Source of the DNA: Diospyros lotus
Lineage: Eukaryota > Streptophyta > Magnoliopsida > Ericales > Ebenaceae
Reading direction: 5' to 3'
Assembly (NCBI RefSeq): GCF_014633365.1
Contig: NC_068344.1
Location: 32,119,170 to 32,183,169 of the forward strand
DNA: 64,000 nt
This document shows positions 59,657 to 64,000 of this stretch, in pieces. Within the stretch, counting starts at the first letter, position 1, and every line of letters begins with the position of its first letter. A program made the translations under genes and the position numbers. The notes under the pieces were generated by a model. The model searched no databases, was not told the origin of the DNA, and saw nothing but the letters and a program-made list of their open reading frames with translations.

Positions 59657-61395
59657 TACTACAAAAAATTCGTAATTTAGTGAAGGATTTAGCGACAGAA
59701 TTTGTCTGTCGCTAATTAGAGACGTCTCAGTGATGAATATTCCGTTGCAAAATTTTTTATTTTTTTAAAAATTTAGCAACAGAATTAGCGATGGAATATT
59801 TCATCACTAAATATTTTTAATATTTTTTTATTAAAATTTTAAATTTAGCGATGGAATATTCCGTCACTAAATAATTAATTTTTTTTTTTTAGTTTTTAGC
59901 GACAGGTGTGACCTCGTCGCTGAATTTTTAATTTTTATTTAATCTTTTTTTATTTTTTAGCAACGAGTGCGACCCCGTCATTGAATTTTTAATTTTTATT
60001 TATTTTATTTTTATTTTTTAGGGACGGCGGTTATCCCGTCGCTAAATTTTTATTTATTTTAAATTTTTTTTATATTTTAGCGACGTGTGTGACCCCGTTG
60101 ATGAATTTTTAATTTTTATTTTTATTTTTAACGACAGGGTTATCCCGTTGCTAATTTTTTATTTTTTATTTAATTGTTTTTACTTTTTAGCTACGAGCTT
60201 GGCCCCGTAGTTGAAATTTCAATTTTTATTTAAATTTTATTTTTATTTTTTATCGACGGGGTGATCCCATTGCTAAATTTTTAATTTTTATTTAATTGTT
60301 TTTTATTTTTTAGCGATGGGTCTGAATTTTCATATTTTTATTTAATTATTTTTTATTTTTTAGCGACTGGTGTGACCCTGTCGCTAAATTTTTATTTTTT
60401 ATTTAATTTTATTTTTATTTTTTAGCGACGATTGTGACCTTGTCGTTAAATAATTAAAAAAATAAATTAATAATTAGAAACTTTAGCGACGGGTTAACCT
60501 CGTCGCTAAAAAAGAAAAAAATTAATAAAAAAATTATTAATTATGTATTAAACAAAGATTAAATAAAAATTAAAATTCTTTGGTATGCATATTTTATGTA
60601 TTTTATTTACAAACCAAAATATGTAAATTGATATGATATTGTAAAATTTATAATAACAAATATGTATGAAACTAATTTTTAATCAAATAAAACTTAAATA
60701 TTTAAAAGATTAATTAATTATAAAATTTAAGTGGTACATTAGTTGAGTTAAAAATTTATAATATTTATTTTTTTAAGTATTAATTTATAAATTTAAAAGA
60801 TTTAAAATTTTAATTTAAAATAAAATTAAAACATCTGTAGATAAATTTAGTATATAATTAATATGTGCAGTATATATAATGAGAAGGTTTGCAATTTGGA
60901 TGGTTGCGTGCTCGCGCGCTCACGCGAGAGACTTGGGATCAAAACTAAGGAGGGGAGAAGGAGGTTGCGCTGGGGGATTAATTATAGCGTACACGTGGCG
61001 ACTTAAGGGGGGGCCGCTTGGCGCGTAGAGGAGCACACACGTGTTCGCCCGTGGGATTAATTATTTTATTTTATTTAAAATAAAAGTCAGTGACGAAACT
61101 ATTTTCGTCGCTGATTCAAATTTATTTTAATTTTTTTAATGTTTAATATTTTTATTATGTATTAGCGACAAAAAACTTTTTGTTGTTGAATAGCGATGGA
61201 ATTTTCGGTAGCTAAATTATTTTTTTTATTTTTTATTTTTTTAATTAGCCACGAAAATTTTTGTCGCTAATTTGTGCTATCACAAAATCCGTCACTAAAA
61301 TTTAGCAACACCATTTTTAGTAACGGGAAGATACCTGTCGCTAAATTTTTTAGCGACGGATATTTTCGTCTCTAAATATTGTTTTTCTTATAGTG
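59657..61395. mobile_element. Small non-autonomous CACTA element
   Basis: Ends TACTACAAAAAAT (59657; first base changed from C) and CTTATAGTG (61395), with a perfect 3-bp duplication AGA at 59654-59656 and 61396-61398. TTTAGCGACGG-type motifs in both orientations fill both ends (about 59690-60520 and 61085-61380). There is no transposase. The right half of the interior has a GC-rich patch (60900-61050). Confidence 0.75.
59690..60510. repeat. Tandem subterminal array of the small CACTA
   Basis: About ten units of roughly 60-70 bp, each with TTTTTAGCGACGGGTGTGAC and CCCGTCGCTAAA variants separated by AT-rich DNA. Confidence 0.8.
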
Positions 61396-61873
61396 AGAGA
61401 AGAAGAAAAATAGAGTGGAAGAGGAAGAGATGCACGAGACGGAGAGCAAGAGAAATTTGAGAGAGAGAGAAAGAAGAATGAGTGTAAAGAAAGCAAGAGA
61501 GGATGGGGTGGGAGTGGGTTGCCACCAACTCCAACCACTCCTCCTTTTCCTCTTCCCAAATTGCCCTCCACTACACACACACCACTTAAATGTCCATGCC
61601 CTTTTTGGTCTTTTCTTATCTTCTTTTCATTTCTTTTCCCTTTATTTAATTCCATCTCACATTATATACATGGGCCTAAACCCAAATAAAAAATCCACTC
61701 ATATTGGGCCCAAGCCCATTTAGCCCTTAACTTTGGACTCTCCCACACATTTATTATGTTCATTAATTGCCTTTTATCAACACATAAATTATTTCCACAA
61801 CTAATTGAGGCAAAAGTTCAAATACTCGAAATCAATTATCAATAACGCCTAGACCCACTAACAGGTCGTTACA

Positions 61874-62367
61874 GTTTCTCCCTCTTCAAAAAATTGTCCC
61901 CCAAATTCGTACCAAATCATTCAAACAATTGGGGAAAGAGACGCCTCATCTCATCGCCGTGCTCCTAAGTAGGCTTGTTCCGAGAGTGATGCTGTCACTG
62001 GACCTTAACAAATGGAATCAACCTATTCCTCAATACCCATTCTTTTCGCTCCAAAATGCTAACTGGCATATCCTCATATGCAATATCCTCCCGACTTCAA
62101 TGGTCTGATAATCGATGATGTGCTGGGGATCCGGTATGTACTTCCTCAACATAGATACATAGAAAACGTTATGGACGTCGGCTAACTGAGGTGGCAAGGC
62201 CAACCTATATGCCAAAGAGCCAACCCGCTCTAAAATCTCAAAGGGTCCAATATAACAGGGATTGAGCTTCCCCGAAACTCCAAATCGATGCACGCCCTTC
62301 ATGGGCATTACCCTCAACCACACATGATCGCCCGCGTCAAACTCCAAGTCATGTCGTCTTCTGTCTG
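61874..62367 (-). pseudogene. Chromovirus pol, integrase C-terminal region
   Basis: The minus-strand frame reads RRRHDLEFDAGDHVWLRVMP, KGVHRFGVSGKLNPCYIGPF, EILERVGSLAYRLALPPQL and DVHNVFYVSMLRKYIPDPQH, the GPY/F module of Ty3/gypsy integrase. A frameshift near 62070 separates it from the usual tail (AYEDMPVSILERKEWVLRNR). At 62368 the gene is cut by another LTR, so upstream pol is not seen. It joins the 3' LTR through a polypurine tract at about 61874-61890. Confidence 0.88.
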
Positions 62368-64000
62368 TGTAACGCCCAGCTTTCTCGGGCGCGTTATAAT
62401 TTGGGATAATCATTTTTTTTCTTTCAAACTTAAAGCTAAATTATATCATTCCTCGAATCCGTCCCAGAAATCCCATTCATTTTTCTTGAAAGAGAATCAT
62501 TATACACATCAAGTGCGGAAGCAAAGATCGACCCTAATATCTTAACATTGATCATAAATCAATTCTTACATCTTCATTAACCATAAAGATATACATCAAT
62601 ATTCCTTAAAACGTTCAGAATTCAAAGTAGCAGAACTTAAATATATGAGCTACATAACATACATTTCATTCTTCATGCACTCTGCTAAGTGCCATTTCAT
62701 TCCTCATTTATCCTCGTATCTACTACAATCTCCATATGGAACGTTTGAATATTCCAGGGGCAAAGCCCAAGTTAGATAATGAATCATCTAAGTAAGGGTA
62801 CAGAAAACATATTTCGTGCATGAATGCAATGTCTTACTCATCGTAAGAGTCAACTGAACCCTTCATGCTACTCACCATTTTTGAGGCCACCTCTTTCGAA
62901 GCCGGGGTGTATGGGTGCACCCTTGGTAAAGCAGCGATGCCAGTTCGTACTCCTTACAGCCACAATACGTGTGATCAATGATATCAACGTGTACATATGT
63001 ATTTCATAGCATGTCATGTATGCAGTCTATGTGATGGATACATATCAGGGCATGTCAATATGATGAAAACATTCTCAAGGATCGGGTTTTTTAAACATAA
63101 ATTACTTACAAATCAAGCATTTTTCATAAAACTAAGTCCAGTTGGGAAGTATCACTTACCTCGATATTCGTGCCCTGCCTCGAAATTTATGCATTGCCTC
63201 GATTAGTGTGCCAACCTCAAAATTTGCACAAGTCATTTCAACTTTAGCCTCAAAGCATCCCAATCATCATATTTATTTGAATAAATATTAAAACCTATTT
63301 TTCTATAATTTCTTGCATTTTCTTTATTTTTCTCTCTATTTTTCCTATTTTTTTCCTCAATAAATCCAAACTAAATATTTCTAAAATATTTTCTCAAATA
63401 TTTCACTATGAAAATTCATAAAATAATATTCCTGAATTTCTAAAATTTTCTAGAAAATTTTACTTACCTTAACTTAGCTTCTTCGACTTTCTCGGCATGC
63501 GTGTCATATCCTCAAAATGTGTGCCAGAGCCATTTTTCTCTCCAATATCTCCAAGATTTTACCGAAACATAATTTCTTATTTTTCAAAATTTTTCTAGCA
63601 TTTTTCTCTATTTTTTTTTCATTTCTTTTTCTTTCTTTTCTTTTCTATCTTTTTCTTTCCCTTTTTCTTCTTCTTCTTCTTCTGCAACTCTCGCTTCTAC
63701 TTCTTCTTTTTCTTCTTTGTGCGGCTGCTGCCATTGCTAGCGCCATAGCATGCCTCCACCTGACCCTCCGCCATCGGTCGCAATCACCGCAGCTTTCTGC
63801 TCCGGCCGCCCCCATGTGCAGCCTTGACGCTGTAACTGCCACCATGGGCAGCCACCCGAGCACTATCGTGCGCCATAGCTGGCAGCGACCTTGTTGTCGG
63901 TTAACTCCCACAGCAGCTGCCCCGTCGCTCAACGCCTGCTTCGTGCGTCTAGCATCCATTGCGGCCGCTTCCAGCTGCTGCCATGGCTGCCGATCACAGG
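62368..64000 (-). mobile_element. Chromovirus-type LTR inserted in pol, cut by the window end
   Basis: Starts TGTAACGCCCAGCTTTCTCG and aligns closely with the LTR at 44167-46595 over all of its visible length. By that comparison its other end would lie about 0.8 kb past the window. The preceding five bases are TCTGTG-like; the matching target repeat cannot be checked here. A (TTC)n run lies near 63667. Confidence 0.78.

Larger units (their letters stand above)
56383..61873 (-). mobile_element. 3' LTR of a Tekay/Del-like chromovirus
   Basis: Read on the minus strand it starts TGTAACGACCTG at 61873, directly after the purine tract GAAGAGGGAGAAAC, and ends GGTGTTACA at 56383. The adjoining DNA (61874-62367) is chromovirus integrase, so this is the 3' LTR. 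About 3.75 kb without the CACTA nested at 59657-61395. It shares the box TGCGAAAGTAAAGATCGAAA near 56523 with the other LTRs of the family. The open frames inside are chance. Confidence 0.78.

Noticed and set aside
55765..61395. Pairing the CACTA start at 55765 with the end at 61395 as one element
   Set aside because: The start at 59657 shares subterminal TTTAGCGACGG motifs and an exact AGA duplication with 61395, whereas 55765 has different subterminal motifs and flank TTA.
63645..63959. 104-residue Arg/Ala-rich frame on the minus strand
   Set aside because: It is the GC-rich part of an LTR whose relative at 44167-46595 shows the same composition without a conserved frame.

Overview
The window is nuclear DNA of a flowering plant. 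It is AT-rich, has split genes with GT-AG introns, carries many (TA)n, (CT)n and poly-G runs, and is dominated by nested plant transposons. Three host gene families are recognisable: a PLATZ zinc-binding transcription factor at the left edge (43-1291, +), a group of three DUF247 genes all on the minus strand (5742-7337 intact; one broken copy whose pieces lie at 21852-22690, 27314-27713 and 49117-49484; 51964-53616 intact), and a LOB-domain (LBD16/29-like) ORF at 42518-43108 that lies inside a retrotransposon. The species cannot be named from the sequence.

Layout. 1-5.7 kb: PLATZ exons, then non-coding DNA with one SINE-like insertion. 5.7-10.6 kb: DUF247 copy 1, its TATA box, microsatellites, a long palindrome and a hAT MITE. 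10.6-19.8 kb: a CACTA element without visible transposase, containing a second hAT MITE and a gag-only LTR element (TR-GAG type). 21.9-49.5 kb: DUF247 copy 2, split by two insert blocks. The larger is a 21.4-kb Sirevirus-type Copia element (27714-49116, target duplication CTTCT). Inside it are a CACTA transposon (32184-41916, TCT) carrying a gypsy-type solo LTR (33631-36303, TTCTA), the LBD ORF, and a second Copia solo LTR (43309-47297, ACAAT) that itself carries another gypsy-type solo LTR (44167-46595, CGTTG). 52-53.6 kb: DUF247 copy 3. 54-55.8 kb: a 447-bp tandem array, then a CACTA terminus. 56.4-64 kb: the 3' end of a Tekay/Del-like chromovirus (LTR plus integrase C-terminus) with a small CACTA in its LTR and another LTR inserted in its pol gene, cut by the window end.

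Reading the layers together: copies 1 and 2 of DUF247 share coding sequence, promoter region and downstream flank, so they are a segmental tandem duplicate. Copy 2 has lost its ATG, has stops and frameshifts, and became a landing site for transposons. Most element boundaries were set from terminal motifs plus matching target-site duplications, which gives a relative order of events. The points most worth a second look are the LBD gene cargo inside the Sirevirus and two hAT MITEs that sit with identical geometry on the outer ends of long palindromes.
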